A DNA stretch of 64,000 nucleotides from Pseudoduganella lutea (GCF_004209755.1 NZ_CP035913.1:5828001-5892000), one strand, 5' to 3'. Shown: positions 47,706 through 56,680, numbered from the stretch's first letter. The notes: generated from the sequence alone by a model not told the origin. Numbers and translations are program-made.

Positions 47706-49247
47706 ATGAACCAGCAAATCAAACACATCGTCATCGTCGGCGGCGGCGCGGCCGGCTGGATTACCGCGGGGCGCATCGCGGCCCGGCATGCACGGGCGGA
47801 CAGCGGTATCACCGTCACCCTGGTCGAGTCGCCATCCATCGGCCCGATCGGCGTGGGCGAGGGCACCTGGCCCACCATGCGCAGCACGCTGATGAAAATG
47901 GGTATCTCGGAAAGCGACTTCATGCGCGAGTGCGAGGCGACATTCAAGCAGGGCGCCAAGTTCGCACGCTGGGTCGACGGTACCTCGGACGACTATTACT
48001 ACCACCCGCTGATGCTGCCGCAAGGCTTCGGCCAGCTGGACCTGGTGCCTTACTGGCAAACGGCCTGCGCCGGGCGCTCGTTCTCCGACACCGTGTGCCT
48101 GCAGGAGCAGGTCTGCGAACACGGGCTGGCGCCGAAAATGATCACCACGCCGGAATACGCCTCTGTGGCCAACTATGCCTACCACCTCGACGCCGGCAAA
48201 TTCGTCACGTTCCTGACGCGCCATTGCACCGCCACGCTGGGGGTGGAGCATGTCCTGGGCGATGTGACAGCCGTCAGGAGCGCGTCCAATGGCGACATCG
48301 CGGCCATCGTCACCACGCAGCAGGGCGAGATCGCGGGCGACCTGTTCATCGACTGCACCGGTTTTTCATCCCTCCTGCTGGGCAAGCACCTGGAGGTGCC
48401 TTTCGTCGACCGGAGCGACGTGCTGTTCATCGACAAGGCCATTGCCGCCCAGGTGCCGTACGAGCGCGAGGATGCGCCGATCGCCTCGCACACCATCTCG
48501 ACCGGGCAGGCGGCAGGCTGGATCTGGGATATCGGGCTGGTGACCCGGCGCGGGATCGGCTACGTGTACTCCAGCCGGCACACGAGCGACGACGAGGCGG
48601 AAGCTGCGCTGCGCGCGTACATCGGGCCGGCCGGCAAGTCGGTCGGCACGCGCAGCATTCCGATCCGCTCCGGCCATCGCCAGCTGTTCTGGAAAAACAA
48701 CTGCGTGGCCGTCGGCCTGGCTGCCGGATTCCTCGAGCCACTGGAAGCGTCGGCGCTGGTGCTGGTGGAACTGTCGGCCGACATGCTGGCCGAGCAGTTG
48801 CCCGCCACCCGCGACACCATGGACATCGTCGCCCGCCGGTTCAACGAGACCTTCCTGTATCGCTGGGACCGGATCATCGATTTCCTCAAGCTGCATTACA
48901 TCCTCAGCAAGCGCACCGACAATGCCTTCTGGACCGACAACCGGGACCCCGAAACCATTCCGGACAGCCTGAAGGACCTGATGCGGCTGTGGCGCTACCG
49001 CCCGCCCGGCAACTGCGACTTCACCAGCAATAACGAGGTGTTCCCGGCCGCCAGTTACCAGTACGTGCTGTACGGCATGGGCTTCAGGACGGACCCGGAA
49101 TTCCTGCGGCCGTCGCCCAGCGAAGGGCGCGCGGCGCAGGAGCAGCTGTCGCAGAACAGCGTAGCCGTCAGGAGGGCGCTGAAAATGCTGCCGGCCCATC
49201 GCGACCTGATCGCCAGGATTCACGCCTACGGCTTGCCCACGGTGTAG
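47706..49247 (+). CDS. Flavin-dependent halogenase (tryptophan halogenase family)
   Basis: 513 residues. FADH2 binding is shown by IVGGGAAGWITAG at 10-22. The lysine that carries the hypohalous intermediate is K81 in ATFKQGAKF. The second family motif WxWxIP appears as WIWDIG, with glycine for proline. Family members chlorinate or brominate aromatic substrates, but those next to TonB receptors and SapC, as here, have no proven substrate and may act on a compound taken up by the receptor. The gene follows the receptor by 95 bp with a stem-loop between them. Confidence 0.88.
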   Translation: MNQQIKHIVIVGGGAAGWITAGRIAARHARADSGITVTLVESPSIGPIGVGEGTWPTMRSTLMKMGISESDFMRECEATFKQGAKFARWVDGTSDDYYYHPLMLPQGFGQLDLVPYWQTACAGRSFSDTVCLQEQVCEHGLAPKMITTPEYASVANYAYHLDAGKFVTFLTRHCTATLGVEHVLGDVTAVRSASNGDIAAIVTTQQGEIAGDLFIDCTGFSSLLLGKHLEVPFVDRSDVLFIDKAIAAQVPYEREDAPIASHTISTGQAAGWIWDIGLVTRRGIGYVYSSRHTSDDEAEAALRAYIGPAGKSVGTRSIPIRSGHRQLFWKNNCVAVGLAAGFLEPLEASALVLVELSADMLAEQLPATRDTMDIVARRFNETFLYRWDRIIDFLKLHYILSKRTDNAFWTDNRDPETIPDSLKDLMRLWRYRPPGNCDFTSNNEVFPAASYQYVLYGMGFRTDPEFLRPSPSEGRAAQEQLSQNSVAVRRALKMLPAHRDLIARIHAYGLPTV

Positions 49248-49274
49248 CAACCCACAACAACAAAGGAGACACGC

Positions 49275-49988
49275 ATGGCACATCTCGTTTCACTGGACAA
49301 CACGGTGCACCGGCAGGTTCGCGTCGACAAAGGGCGGGTCGAAGCCGCGGGCGCGGCACTGAACATGGTGCCGGTGGTATTGAGCGAATTCCTGAAACTC
49401 GTCGTCCAGTACCCGATCGCCTTCACCAAGGACAAGGACACCGGCCGCTTTGCCTGCGTCGCGCTGTTCGGCTTTCACGACAGCGAAAACCTGTTCGTCG
49501 ACGCCGGGCGATGGGACGCCATCTACGTGCCGCTGCAAGTCTCGCGGCAGCCATTCTTCCTTGGCAAAGCCCCGGACGGCGAGCACTTTGTCGTGTGCAT
49601 CGACACCGGGCACGCCAGCATCGGTCACGACGGCGAGCCCATCTTCGACGCCGATGGCCTGGAGACGCCCTGCCTGGAGGAAGCCAAGGGGCGCCTGGCC
49701 GAATTGCTGAACGGCGAAGCGCCGACACGGCAGTTCATCGACATGCTCGTCGAGTTCAAGCTGCTGTTACCCATGCAGCTGGAGATCACGTTTGAAAACG
49801 GGGACACGACCTCGGTGCAGGGCCTGTACACGATCGATGACGCCCGCCTGGCACAACTCGACGGGGAAGCGGTAGCCACCCTGCACGCACAGGGCTTCCT
49901 TGCCCCGGCCTACACCATGCTGGCCTCGCTCGGCCACGTCTATGCCATGATCGACCGGCGCAACAAGCGGCTTGCGCGCGCGGCGTAA
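49275..49988 (+). CDS. SapC family protein
   Basis: 237 residues, 27 bp after the halogenase gene with AAGGAG before its ATG. The SapC pattern is clear: VPVVLSEFLKLVVQYPIAFTKD near 33-54, VALFGFHDSENLFVD near 63-77 and YVPLQVSRQPFFLG near 86-99. Despite the name, borrowed from a Campylobacter S-layer gene, these proteins have no proven function; they are usually found beside receptor and halogenase genes in polysaccharide- or nutrient-uptake loci. No signal peptide is visible, so it is probably cytoplasmic. Confidence 0.85.
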   Translation: MAHLVSLDNTVHRQVRVDKGRVEAAGAALNMVPVVLSEFLKLVVQYPIAFTKDKDTGRFACVALFGFHDSENLFVDAGRWDAIYVPLQVSRQPFFLGKAPDGEHFVVCIDTGHASIGHDGEPIFDADGLETPCLEEAKGRLAELLNGEAPTRQFIDMLVEFKLLLPMQLEITFENGDTTSVQGLYTIDDARLAQLDGEAVATLHAQGFLAPAYTMLASLGHVYAMIDRRNKRLARAA

Positions 49989-49991
49989 TCG

Positions 49992-50735
49992 ATGGATACG
50001 GCCATGGTACCGATGTTCGCCCTTCACCGATCCCCTGTTCATCAGGTGCTGCACGTCGGCGTGGAGCGGGAGCCCGTCCTGATCGTCGACGACCTGTTGC
50101 TCGACCCCGAAGCCATGCTGGCCTGGGCCGAGAGCGGGGCGGCGTTCCAGCGGCAGGAGGGGGATTTCTATCCCGGCATCCGCAAGCCCCTGGACATGGC
50201 ATACGCGAGCGAGGTGTATGCCCAATTGCGCGACCTGTTGCTGGCCACGTTTGGCGCCGGTGGCGATGCCGCAGTCACTCCGCCGATTACTCCACTGTCA
50301 TGCATGCTGTCGCTGGCCACCACGCCGCAGGAGGCGTTGCGCCCGATCCAGAGCGTGCCCCACTTCGACAGCGTGGAGCGCAACCTGATCGCCAGCGTGC
50401 ATTACCTGTGCGACGAACGGTTCGGCGGCACCTCGTTCTACCGCCATCGCAGCACTGGTTTCGAAAGCATGGATGCACAACGCATCGCCGGCTATGCGCC
50501 GCGCCTGAAGCAGGAGGTCATGCGGCAGGGCGCGCGCAGCTTCACCTATATCCGCGGCGACACGGCGCTGTTCGAACGCACCGCAAGCGTCGACGCGAAG
50601 TTCAACCGCGCGATCTTCTACCGCAGCAATCTGCTGCATTCCGGCGACATCGCGGTCGACGCGGGACTGTCGGCGGTGCCGCGCGGAGGGCGCCTCACCG
50701 CCAACACGCTGGCGACGATCGGCACGACCGGGTGA
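49992..50735 (+). CDS. DUF6445 family protein
   Basis: 247 residues, starting 3 bp after the sapC stop (an ATG at 50004 is an alternative). The sequence matches the DUF6445 group that travels with TonB receptor, halogenase and SapC genes. PHFDSVERNLIASVHYLCDE near 117-136 and AIFYRSNLLHSG near 210-221 place an HxD pair and a later histidine in the order used by Fe(II)/2-oxoglutarate oxygenases; this is a suggestion only. Its last 445 bp are repeated 2410 bp downstream. Confidence 0.8.
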   Translation: MDTAMVPMFALHRSPVHQVLHVGVEREPVLIVDDLLLDPEAMLAWAESGAAFQRQEGDFYPGIRKPLDMAYASEVYAQLRDLLLATFGAGGDAAVTPPITPLSCMLSLATTPQEALRPIQSVPHFDSVERNLIASVHYLCDERFGGTSFYRHRSTGFESMDAQRIAGYAPRLKQEVMRQGARSFTYIRGDTALFERTASVDAKFNRAIFYRSNLLHSGDIAVDAGLSAVPRGGRLTANTLATIGTTG

Positions 50736-50950
50736 GCCCCGGCGGGCTGGTGCCGGCTAGCCGCAAGCAGTCCCGCCGCGCACTTGTCCCACCTCCTGGC
50801 CTGCCCCCTGCACCGTCCCCGACGCCCGACCGCGATAAGCCGACCACCCGACGAGCGCCAGCGCCAGCGCCGCCAGTCCCGCCCCGCCGAACATCAGCGC
50901 CGGATACCCCAGGCTCGCATCGAGGATGGCGGCCCCGAGCGCGGCACCAA
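50291..50950. repeat. Left copy of a 660-bp direct repeat
   Basis: This stretch aligns without a gap to 52701-53360, at a constant offset of 2410 bp, with roughly 4-5 percent mismatches. It covers the end of the DUF6445 gene and the end of an oppositely oriented MFS gene. To its right the similarity stops abruptly at GCACCAA. Confidence 0.9.
50757..50950 (-). pseudogene. C-terminal fragment of an MFS exporter gene
   Basis: Read leftward this encodes the last 64 residues or so of the MFS protein found complete at 53167-54441 (GYPALMFGGAGLAALALALV, ending VRGGTACG). Everything upstream is replaced by unrelated low-GC DNA beginning at 50951. It is the stump left when the insert separated the DUF6445 and MFS genes, or when the flanks were duplicated. 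It has no start and cannot make a working transporter. Confidence 0.88.
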
Positions 50951-51746
50951 CGCGAGATGGTTGGCGCAGGAAACGACCTGCTCGGACGTCGTCGACTTGG
51001 CCAAGAAACGTCAGCGCATTGTTGGATCAAGAGCTCCCGCAACGCAGACGGCCTGCCGGAGCACATGAAACTGCGGGGACTGGAGCCGCTAACCAAACCA
51101 ATCCGGAAAGCACCGCATGAGTTGGGCATCTCGATCGGCCTGAAGTACTAGATGGTCCAGCGGCACTCGTTCTCATGTTCGGTCTCGGCGTGGGTATCCA
51201 TGTCAAAGTGGAAGCGCCGACCTGCTGCGCTGCCGACACGGTCTTGATTCGCAAATTGGGCAACACGCTGTATGAGACGACTGTGGTGCCGGGTTTCGAC
51301 CAGGATGGCGCTAAAGAACTGCATAAAGTTACGTCCAGGCTTCGCCGTGTCCTGCCCGTGCGATCGCCGGTGTGTGGGAGATGGCTGTACGTTCGACTAC
51401 GTCGTTGCACTATGCCGCGCATACGCAAAATTTCATGACGGTACATTGGCGCAATAGCCGCATGAGTTGCCAAGCCGCGTCCAATTAAAAACCGAATTAA
51501 GAGTCACGTTACAACAGTCCTAGTTGGCTACTCTTGTTCGCTGGGGTAAAGTGTACGCTTGGATAATTTAAAATTACGGCCCCGCAACAGGGTGGTCGCT
51601 AGGCGTTCGATTTACTAATGGATGTAATTTTAAGATCCGAGTATTTCAGCATAATCCTGATCCATTATTATATTTAAGGCTTGATTAGTGGTAATGCGCT
51701 TTCGGCGCAGTCGAGGATTTTTAATAATTAACTGCAAGGGGGCGCT
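50951..51746. other. Left part of the insert, no supported gene
   Basis: 796 bp. The first 500 bp have moderate GC and only short frames without ribosome sites or recognisable content; they may be decayed. From about 51480 the sequence becomes AT-rich, and 51560-51580 or 51650-51730 may hold the promoter for the two-gene unit that follows. No transposase, integrase or terminal inverted repeat was seen. Confidence 0.4.
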
Positions 51747-52076
51747 GTGATCTATTCTGTAAATTCCTCATCAAATGAAGTTACGGTTGGGCAGCCATTC
51801 AGCGTTGAAGTTATTGCTGATTCAGCATTGCATATTTCAATCAGTTGTTTTGTGGATTCGCCGCCTCCGCCGCGCTTTAAGGGTTGTCGAGAATGCAGTG
51901 TTCACATTGTGCAAAGTGGCCAACCTTTTACCATAACGCCGAAAAGAGATACCTGGTTAAATCATCAAGGCGGATATAGTATTGAAGTCAGAGATGCAGA
52001 TGGGAATACCGAAAACTTAGTTATCCGGGTATCGGTAGATACTGATGCCACCGGCGGCGCAACTATCTCGATGTAA
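51747..52076 (+). CDS. Small beta-sandwich-like protein (109 aa) of a two-gene unit
   Basis: 109 residues from a GTG with AAGGGGG at ideal distance. It has no signal peptide and no membrane span. The alternation of short hydrophobic strands (EVTVGQPFSVEVIAD, then GQPFTITPKRD, then GGYSIEVRDADGN and LVIRVSVD) looks like an Ig-type beta sandwich, a guess from pattern. I do not recognise the family. GC content is far below that of the flanking genes. The next gene begins 17 bp after its stop, so they form one operon. Confidence 0.65.
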   Translation: MIYSVNSSSNEVTVGQPFSVEVIADSALHISISCFVDSPPPPRFKGCRECSVHIVQSGQPFTITPKRDTWLNHQGGYSIEVRDADGNTENLVIRVSVDTDATGGATISM

Positions 52077-52093
52077 ACTATCGGAGAAATTAC

Positions 52094-52612
52094 ATGCCCG
52101 AGCCAATATCGCTCCTTGAAAAGGAAATTTCTGAACTAAATGATCGCTTGCTTGCACTGGAGAAGAAGGGTAAATTCAGGCGAATAACCGCTTATTTTTT
52201 CAAGCTTGTAGCTGGTGGGAGCAGCCTTGCGATTGCATCAAATTTTTTTCCTGATGCAAATCAAGCTCTTGGAGCTGCTGCGCTCGTCTGTGTATTTCTC
52301 GATGGAGTATTTGCAAATCATGCACGGCTGATCGGCGAGATTCAGGCGGGTCATGCGGCGCGCGCGCAGCGCGATAAGATTGCCAGAGATTACAATAGGA
52401 ATCTGGCACCGATCCTCGATAAAATGAGGAAAACTTATACTGGGACGCCCGAACGAGAAGAAGCGGAATCGGAGAAATCCAAACTTCAGGTCGAGACGCA
52501 CATTAAATTACACGATAGTGTTATGGAGGTCGAAAAGGCGCTTGCAGATCTTGACCTCAAAGCTCTAAATTTCCTTTCCTTAGAAGCTGAACGTTCAACA
52601 AAACACCCTTAA
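52094..52612 (+). CDS. Two-span membrane protein with coiled coils (SLATT-like layout)
   Basis: 172 residues, ATG preceded by CGGAGAAA. Residues 5-27 form a coiled coil (LLEKEISELNDRLLALEKKG), residues about 31-52 and 57-75 are two membrane helices split by a short PDANQ turn, and residues 80-165 are long charged helices with heptad-like spacing. This order resembles SLATT proteins, two-span effectors thought to form pores in conflict systems, but no conserved SLATT motif can be proven by eye. Paired with the small beta-rich protein before it, it may be a toxin, effector or membrane sensor. Confidence 0.65.
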   Translation: MPEPISLLEKEISELNDRLLALEKKGKFRRITAYFFKLVAGGSSLAIASNFFPDANQALGAAALVCVFLDGVFANHARLIGEIQAGHAARAQRDKIARDYNRNLAPILDKMRKTYTGTPEREEAESEKSKLQVETHIKLHDSVMEVEKALADLDLKALNFLSLEAERSTKHP

Positions 52613-52671
52613 ATTGAACTCGCTAGATAAGTATTGGTATTAAAAAACCTACAGTCGTGATGGAACGCTAG

Positions 52672-53145
52672 TTCGGACCTGCTGGCAACGCGGCTATCAA
52701 TCCGCTGTCATGCATGCTGTCGCTGGCCACCACGCCGCAGGAGGCGCTGCGCCCGATCCAGAGCCTGCCCCATTTCGATAGCGTGGAGCGCAACCTGATC
52801 GCCAGCGTGCATTACCTGTGCGACGAACGGTTCGGCGGCACCTCGTTCTACCGCCATCGCAGCACCGGTTTCGAAAGCATGGATGCACAACGCATCGCCG
52901 GCTATGCTCCCCGCCTGAAGCAGGAGGTCATGCGTCAGGGCGCGCGCAGCTTCACCTACATCCGCGGCGACACGGCGCTGTTCGAACGCACCGCAAGTGT
53001 CAACGCGAAGTTCAACCGCGCGATCTTCTATCGCAGCAACCTGCTGCATTCCGGCGACATCGCGGTCGACGCGGGACTGTCGGTCGTGCCGCGCGGCGGG
53101 CGCCTTACCGCCAACACGCTGGCGACGATCGGCGCAACCGGGTGA
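52672..53145 (+). pseudogene. C-terminal fragment of a second DUF6445 gene copy
   Basis: Codons from TTC at 52672 onward continue FGPAGNAAINPLSCMLSL and then follow the DUF6445 protein to its stop at 53145. A TAG stands directly before them and no start with the N-terminal 100 residues exists. Differences from the intact gene at 49992 are nearly all in third codon positions, and the first 10 codons differ more strongly, so this is a related allele rather than an exact copy. Internal ATG starts are possible but the product would lack half the family. Confidence 0.8.
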
Positions 53146-53360
53146 GTGCCGGCGGGCCGGTGCCGGCTAGCCGCAGGCAGTCCCGCCGCGCACTTGTCCC
53201 ACCTCCTGGCCCGCCCCCTGCACCGTCCGCAACGCCCGGCCGCGATACGCCGACCACCCGACGAGCGCCAGCGCCAGCGCCGCCAGTCCCGCCCCGCCGA
53301 ACATCAGCGCCGGATACCCCAGGCTCGCATCGAGGATCGCGGCCCCGAGCGCGGCACCAA
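52701..53360. repeat. Right copy of the 660-bp direct repeat
   Basis: Partner of 50291-50950. Here the MFS gene continues intact beyond the repeat edge, so this copy is the original joint on the MFS side, while the left copy is the original joint on the DUF6445 side. The insert between the copies is 1750 bp. Confidence 0.9.
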
Positions 53361-54441
53361 TGGCATTGCCAAGATTGAATGCGCCGATGTTGACGGAGGA
53401 CGCCAGCCCCGGCGCTTCCGCAGCGGCGTGCATCACACGCATCTGCACCGGCGGCACCAGGGCGAAAGCCGCGGTCGCCCACACGAACAAACCGATCGCC
53501 GCACCCGCATGCGTGCTTGCCAGCCAGGGGAACGCGATCATCGTCGCCACTTCGACTGCCAGGAAGACCATGATGGTCCGGTCGATCGAACGGTCGGCCA
53601 TCTTGCCGCCCACCGTATTGCCAACCGTGAAACCGATGCCGATCAGCGCGAGCATCAACGTGATGAAGGCCGGCGACGCGTCCGCGAATGTTCGCAAGGC
53701 GGGGTTGATGTAGGTGTACAGCGCGAACATGGCGCCCGACGATAGTACGGTCGTCAGCAGGGCGCGCAGCACGACAGGGCGCAGCAGCACCTTCAGTTCG
53801 CGGCGCACGTCCGGCGTGGCGCCCTTGCTGCCGGCGGGCAGGAACATCAGCAGTGCGGCCATCGCCAGCACGCCCAGCGCGCCGATGGCGGCGAACGACT
53901 GGCGCCACCCGAGGTAGTCGCTCAGCCAGGTCGCTGCCGGCACGCCACCGATGTTGGCGATCGTCAGGCCCATGAACATCGTCGCGATGGCACTGGCCTG
54001 CCGGTCGCGGGGGACCAGGCTGGCCGCGACGACCGAGCCGATGCCGAAGAAGGCGCCATGGGTCAGGCTCGTGATCACGCGGGCGGCCATCAGGCTTGCA
54101 TAACCGGGCGCGAGCGCCGACAACAGGTTGCCGATCGCGAAGATGACCATCAGCGCGATGAGGGCGCGCCGCCGTGGCCAGCGCGCCAGCAGCAGCGTCA
54201 TGAAGGGGGCGCCCGCCATCACGCCGACGGCGTAGGCCGACACCAGCATGCCGGCGGAAGGAATGGAGACGCCGATGCCGCTGGCGATCGTCGGCAACAT
54301 CCCCATCGGGCCGAATTCGGTGGTGCCGATGCCGAACGCGCCGATGGCCAGCGCCAGCAATGGCAGTGTGGCATTGCGCGGCGCGCCCTCGACAGGGATG
54401 GGCTCAGTGGAGAGATCGTTGGAAGGGTTGGAAGCATGCAT
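53167..54441 (-). CDS. MFS exporter (DHA1 / AraJ-like)
   Basis: 424 residues with 12 membrane spans, start MHASNPSNDLS. The drug:H+ antiporter-1 layout is visible: LLALAIGAFGIGTTEFGPMGML in span one, LLLARWPRRRALIALM in the loop after span two, and AARVITSLTHGAFFGIGSVVAASL in spans four and five. Such proteins export sugars, small metabolites or drugs. It is divergent from a LysR gene across 117 bp, a usual regulator-exporter pair. Its last 194 bp are repeated at 50757-50950. Substrate unknown. Confidence 0.9.
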   Translation of the reverse strand: MHASNPSNDLSTEPIPVEGAPRNATLPLLALAIGAFGIGTTEFGPMGMLPTIASGIGVSIPSAGMLVSAYAVGVMAGAPFMTLLLARWPRRRALIALMVIFAIGNLLSALAPGYASLMAARVITSLTHGAFFGIGSVVAASLVPRDRQASAIATMFMGLTIANIGGVPAATWLSDYLGWRQSFAAIGALGVLAMAALLMFLPAGSKGATPDVRRELKVLLRPVVLRALLTTVLSSGAMFALYTYINPALRTFADASPAFITLMLALIGIGFTVGNTVGGKMADRSIDRTIMVFLAVEVATMIAFPWLASTHAGAAIGLFVWATAAFALVPPVQMRVMHAAAEAPGLASSVNIGAFNLGNAIGAALGAAILDASLGYPALMFGGAGLAALALALVGWSAYRGRALRTVQGAGQEVGQVRGGTACG

Positions 54442-54558
54442 GGGAAGGCCTGTTCTTGTTGAGTACGGCAATGGGATAACCAGGCCCTGCAGTATGGCGG
54501 CACGGATTTTCCAGAAAAAGAGGATAATCCGCAAAAGACTTTTGCTTGGTTTGAGAAG

Positions 54559-55485
54559 ATGAAGCTGAACCTGGAGGAAGTGGGTGTTTTCCTCGCCATC
54601 GTCGATACCGGCTCGATGACGGCCGCCGCCGACCGCCTGGGCCAGCCGGTCTCCACGGTAAGCCGGCTGCTTGCACGCCTGGAAGGTAAACTCGGCACCG
54701 CCTTGTTGCGACGCACGACGCGCCGTCTCGACCTGACGGACGAGGGCAGTGCCTTCGTGCCGGATGCGCGCGACATCGTGGCGGCGGTGCAGTCCGCCGA
54801 GGACCGGTCGATGGCACGGCGCGGAAACCTGTCGGGGCAACTGCGCCTGGACGCCGCCACGCCGTTCATGCTGCACGTGCTGGTGCCGCTGATGCCGGGC
54901 TACCGTGCCCGGCATCCGAACGTGACGCTGTCCCTGAGCAGCAACGAAGGCTTCATCGACTTGCTGGAACGCCGGGTGGACCTTGCCGTCCGCATCGGAG
55001 AACTGAAGGATTCCACGCTGCACAGCCGCCTGCTGGGGCATTCCCGCATCCGCATGGCGGCCACACCCGGCTACCTGCGGCGGTACGGCACGCCGCACGA
55101 CCTGCCGGCGCTGCTGCGGCACGAGCTGCTGGGCTTCAGCGAACCGCAGATCCTGAACGTGTGGCCGCTGCAGGATGCCGATGGCAAGCCGGTGCGGATC
55201 GTGCCGACGGTGCTGGCCACCAGCGGCGAAACGCTTCGCCAGCTGGCGCTGCAGGACATGGGGATCGTCTGCATGGCCGACTGGATGATTGCCGACGATA
55301 TCGCCGGTGGCCGCCTCGTCGAAGTGCTGCCGCACCTGCTCACCGAAGTGCGGCGGCCGATCCAGGCGGTGTACTACCGGCATTCCGCGGTATCGGCGAA
55401 GATCGATTCGATGGTTGCCTACCTGGCGGAAGCGCTGCAGGAGAAGGAGCAGGCATGGCTGCGCCGGGTCGGGCGCCCGGCCTGA
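54559..55485 (+). CDS. LysR-type regulator beside the MFS exporter
   Basis: 308 residues. N-terminal HTH: EEVGVFLAIVDTGSMTAAAD then STVSRLLARLEGKLGTALLRR. The effector domain follows (LRLDAATPFMLHVLVPLMPGY, VDLAVRIGELKDS). The RRTTRR and VDLAVRIG segments place it in the large LysR branch that often controls a divergent exporter or oxidoreductase. It probably regulates the MFS gene and possibly the flavin reductase gene 81 bp downstream. Inducer unknown. Confidence 0.88.
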   Translation: MKLNLEEVGVFLAIVDTGSMTAAADRLGQPVSTVSRLLARLEGKLGTALLRRTTRRLDLTDEGSAFVPDARDIVAAVQSAEDRSMARRGNLSGQLRLDAATPFMLHVLVPLMPGYRARHPNVTLSLSSNEGFIDLLERRVDLAVRIGELKDSTLHSRLLGHSRIRMAATPGYLRRYGTPHDLPALLRHELLGFSEPQILNVWPLQDADGKPVRIVPTVLATSGETLRQLALQDMGIVCMADWMIADDIAGGRLVEVLPHLLTEVRRPIQAVYYRHSAVSAKIDSMVAYLAEALQEKEQAWLRRVGRPA

Positions 55486-55566
55486 GGAGGCCTGCCTTCG
55501 CACCCGACATGATGTTCAAGCTGCCCGGCATTTGCCGGCAGCGATTTCGCATTTACCGGAGAACGA

Positions 55567-56202
55567 GTGGACCACGATTACTATTTCTACGAACCCGCGC
55601 GCGGCCACGGCCTGCCGCACGATCCGTTCAACGCCATCATCGGCCCGCGCCCGATCGGCTGGATTTCGAGCCGCGCCGCGGATGGGGTGCTGAACCTGGC
55701 ACCCTACAGCTTCTTCAATGCCTTCAACTATGTCCCGCCCATCATCGGCTTTTCGAGCCAGGGCCGGAAGGATACGCTGCGCAATATCGAGGCCACGGGC
55801 GAGTTCGTATGGAACCTCGCGACGCGCCCGCTGGCCGAGGCGATGAACCTCAGCTGCGCCCCCGCGCCACCCGAGATCGACGAGTTCGCTCTGGCGGGCC
55901 TGACGCCGGCACAGTCGAGCGTGATCGGCACGCCGCGCGTGGCGGAATCGCCGGTGGCATTCGAATGCCGCGCAACGCAGATCATCCCGCTGCAATCGGC
56001 GAGTGGTGCGGCCACCGGCAACTGGCTGGTGCTGGGCGAGGTGGTGGGCGTGCACATCGCACGGCATCTGCTCAAGGAAGGCATCTACGACACGGCCGGT
56101 GCCCGGCCGATCCTGCGCGGCGGCGGTCCGGCCGACTACTTCGAGATCACGCCCGAACAGTTGTTCCGCATGCGCCGGCCCGACTATCCGCCGGACCGGT
56201 AG
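55567..56202 (+). CDS. Flavin reductase family protein (FMN split barrel)
   Basis: 211 residues from GTG at 55567. The FMN-binding split-barrel family is shown by NAIIGPRPIGWISSRAADG near 20-38, LAPYSFFNAFNYVPPIIGF near 43-61 and GEFVWNLATRPLAEAMN near 78-94. Members reduce free flavin with NAD(P)H or bind FMN with unknown roles. It could in principle supply reduced flavin to the halogenase 7 kb away, but there is no direct link. It follows the LysR gene in the same direction. Confidence 0.85.
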   Translation: MDHDYYFYEPARGHGLPHDPFNAIIGPRPIGWISSRAADGVLNLAPYSFFNAFNYVPPIIGFSSQGRKDTLRNIEATGEFVWNLATRPLAEAMNLSCAPAPPEIDEFALAGLTPAQSSVIGTPRVAESPVAFECRATQIIPLQSASGAATGNWLVLGEVVGVHIARHLLKEGIYDTAGARPILRGGGPADYFEITPEQLFRMRRPDYPPDR

Positions 56203-56221
56203 CCCGGCGCGACGCCCGGGA

Positions 56222-56680
56222 TCAGCCGGCCTTCCGCTCCAGTCGCTCGGCAACCAGCGCCGTGACGACAGCCTGCAGCACATGCACGGCCCAGCGCTCG
56301 CCGGCCTTGCGCGGACCGGCCTGCAGTTCGCCCTGCGTGATGCCCAGCACCGGCGCGATGCCGGCGATATTCACGGCGTACAGCGCGGTGCCATACAGTG
56401 TGCCGAGCGCCACGGGCGACAGGTTCGGCGCCCATTCGCGCAGCGTGGGCAGGGCGGCCCCGAAGGCTGCGGAAGCGCCCAGGTGGTTGGCGAATTCGAC
56501 GATGCTGGTGCCGGTGTCGCCGATGACGTCGCGCGATCCGGTCGTGCGATCGATCCAGTCGACCGCGTCGCGGTCCAGCGTTTTGGTCAGCAGGCCGGTC
56601 TTGCGGCCGGCGACCATGAAAGCGGTCGTGACGACGCCGGCGACCAATCCACCCAGTATGGCTGCTTGTTGCTTTTGCAT
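56222..56680 (-). CDS. Small membrane protein, DUF1440-like
   Basis: 152 residues from MQKQQAAILGGLVAG with AGGAACC before the ATG. Four hydrophobic segments are visible (about 7-23, 62-80, 95-112 and 130-146). The general layout, with an aspartate-rich stretch after the first span (TLDRDAVDWIDRTTG) and LGTLYGTALYAVN, recalls the YagU/DUF1440 inner-membrane proteins, but the match is by eye. Function unknown. It is downstream of the GH27 gene on the same strand after 139 bp. Confidence 0.65.
   Translation of the reverse strand: MQKQQAAILGGLVAGVVTTAFMVAGRKTGLLTKTLDRDAVDWIDRTTGSRDVIGDTGTSIVEFANHLGASAAFGAALPTLREWAPNLSPVALGTLYGTALYAVNIAGIAPVLGITQGELQAGPRKAGERWAVHVLQAVVTALVAERLERKAG

Noticed and set aside
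51175..51438. Plus-strand frame of 87 codons in the left part of the insert
   Set aside because: No ribosome site and no family resemblance; overlapping frames on both strands look equally poor.
50951..52700. Insert as an insertion sequence or transposon
   Set aside because: No transposase or terminal inverted repeats; the flanking repeats are 660 bp and allelic, far too long for a target-site duplication.
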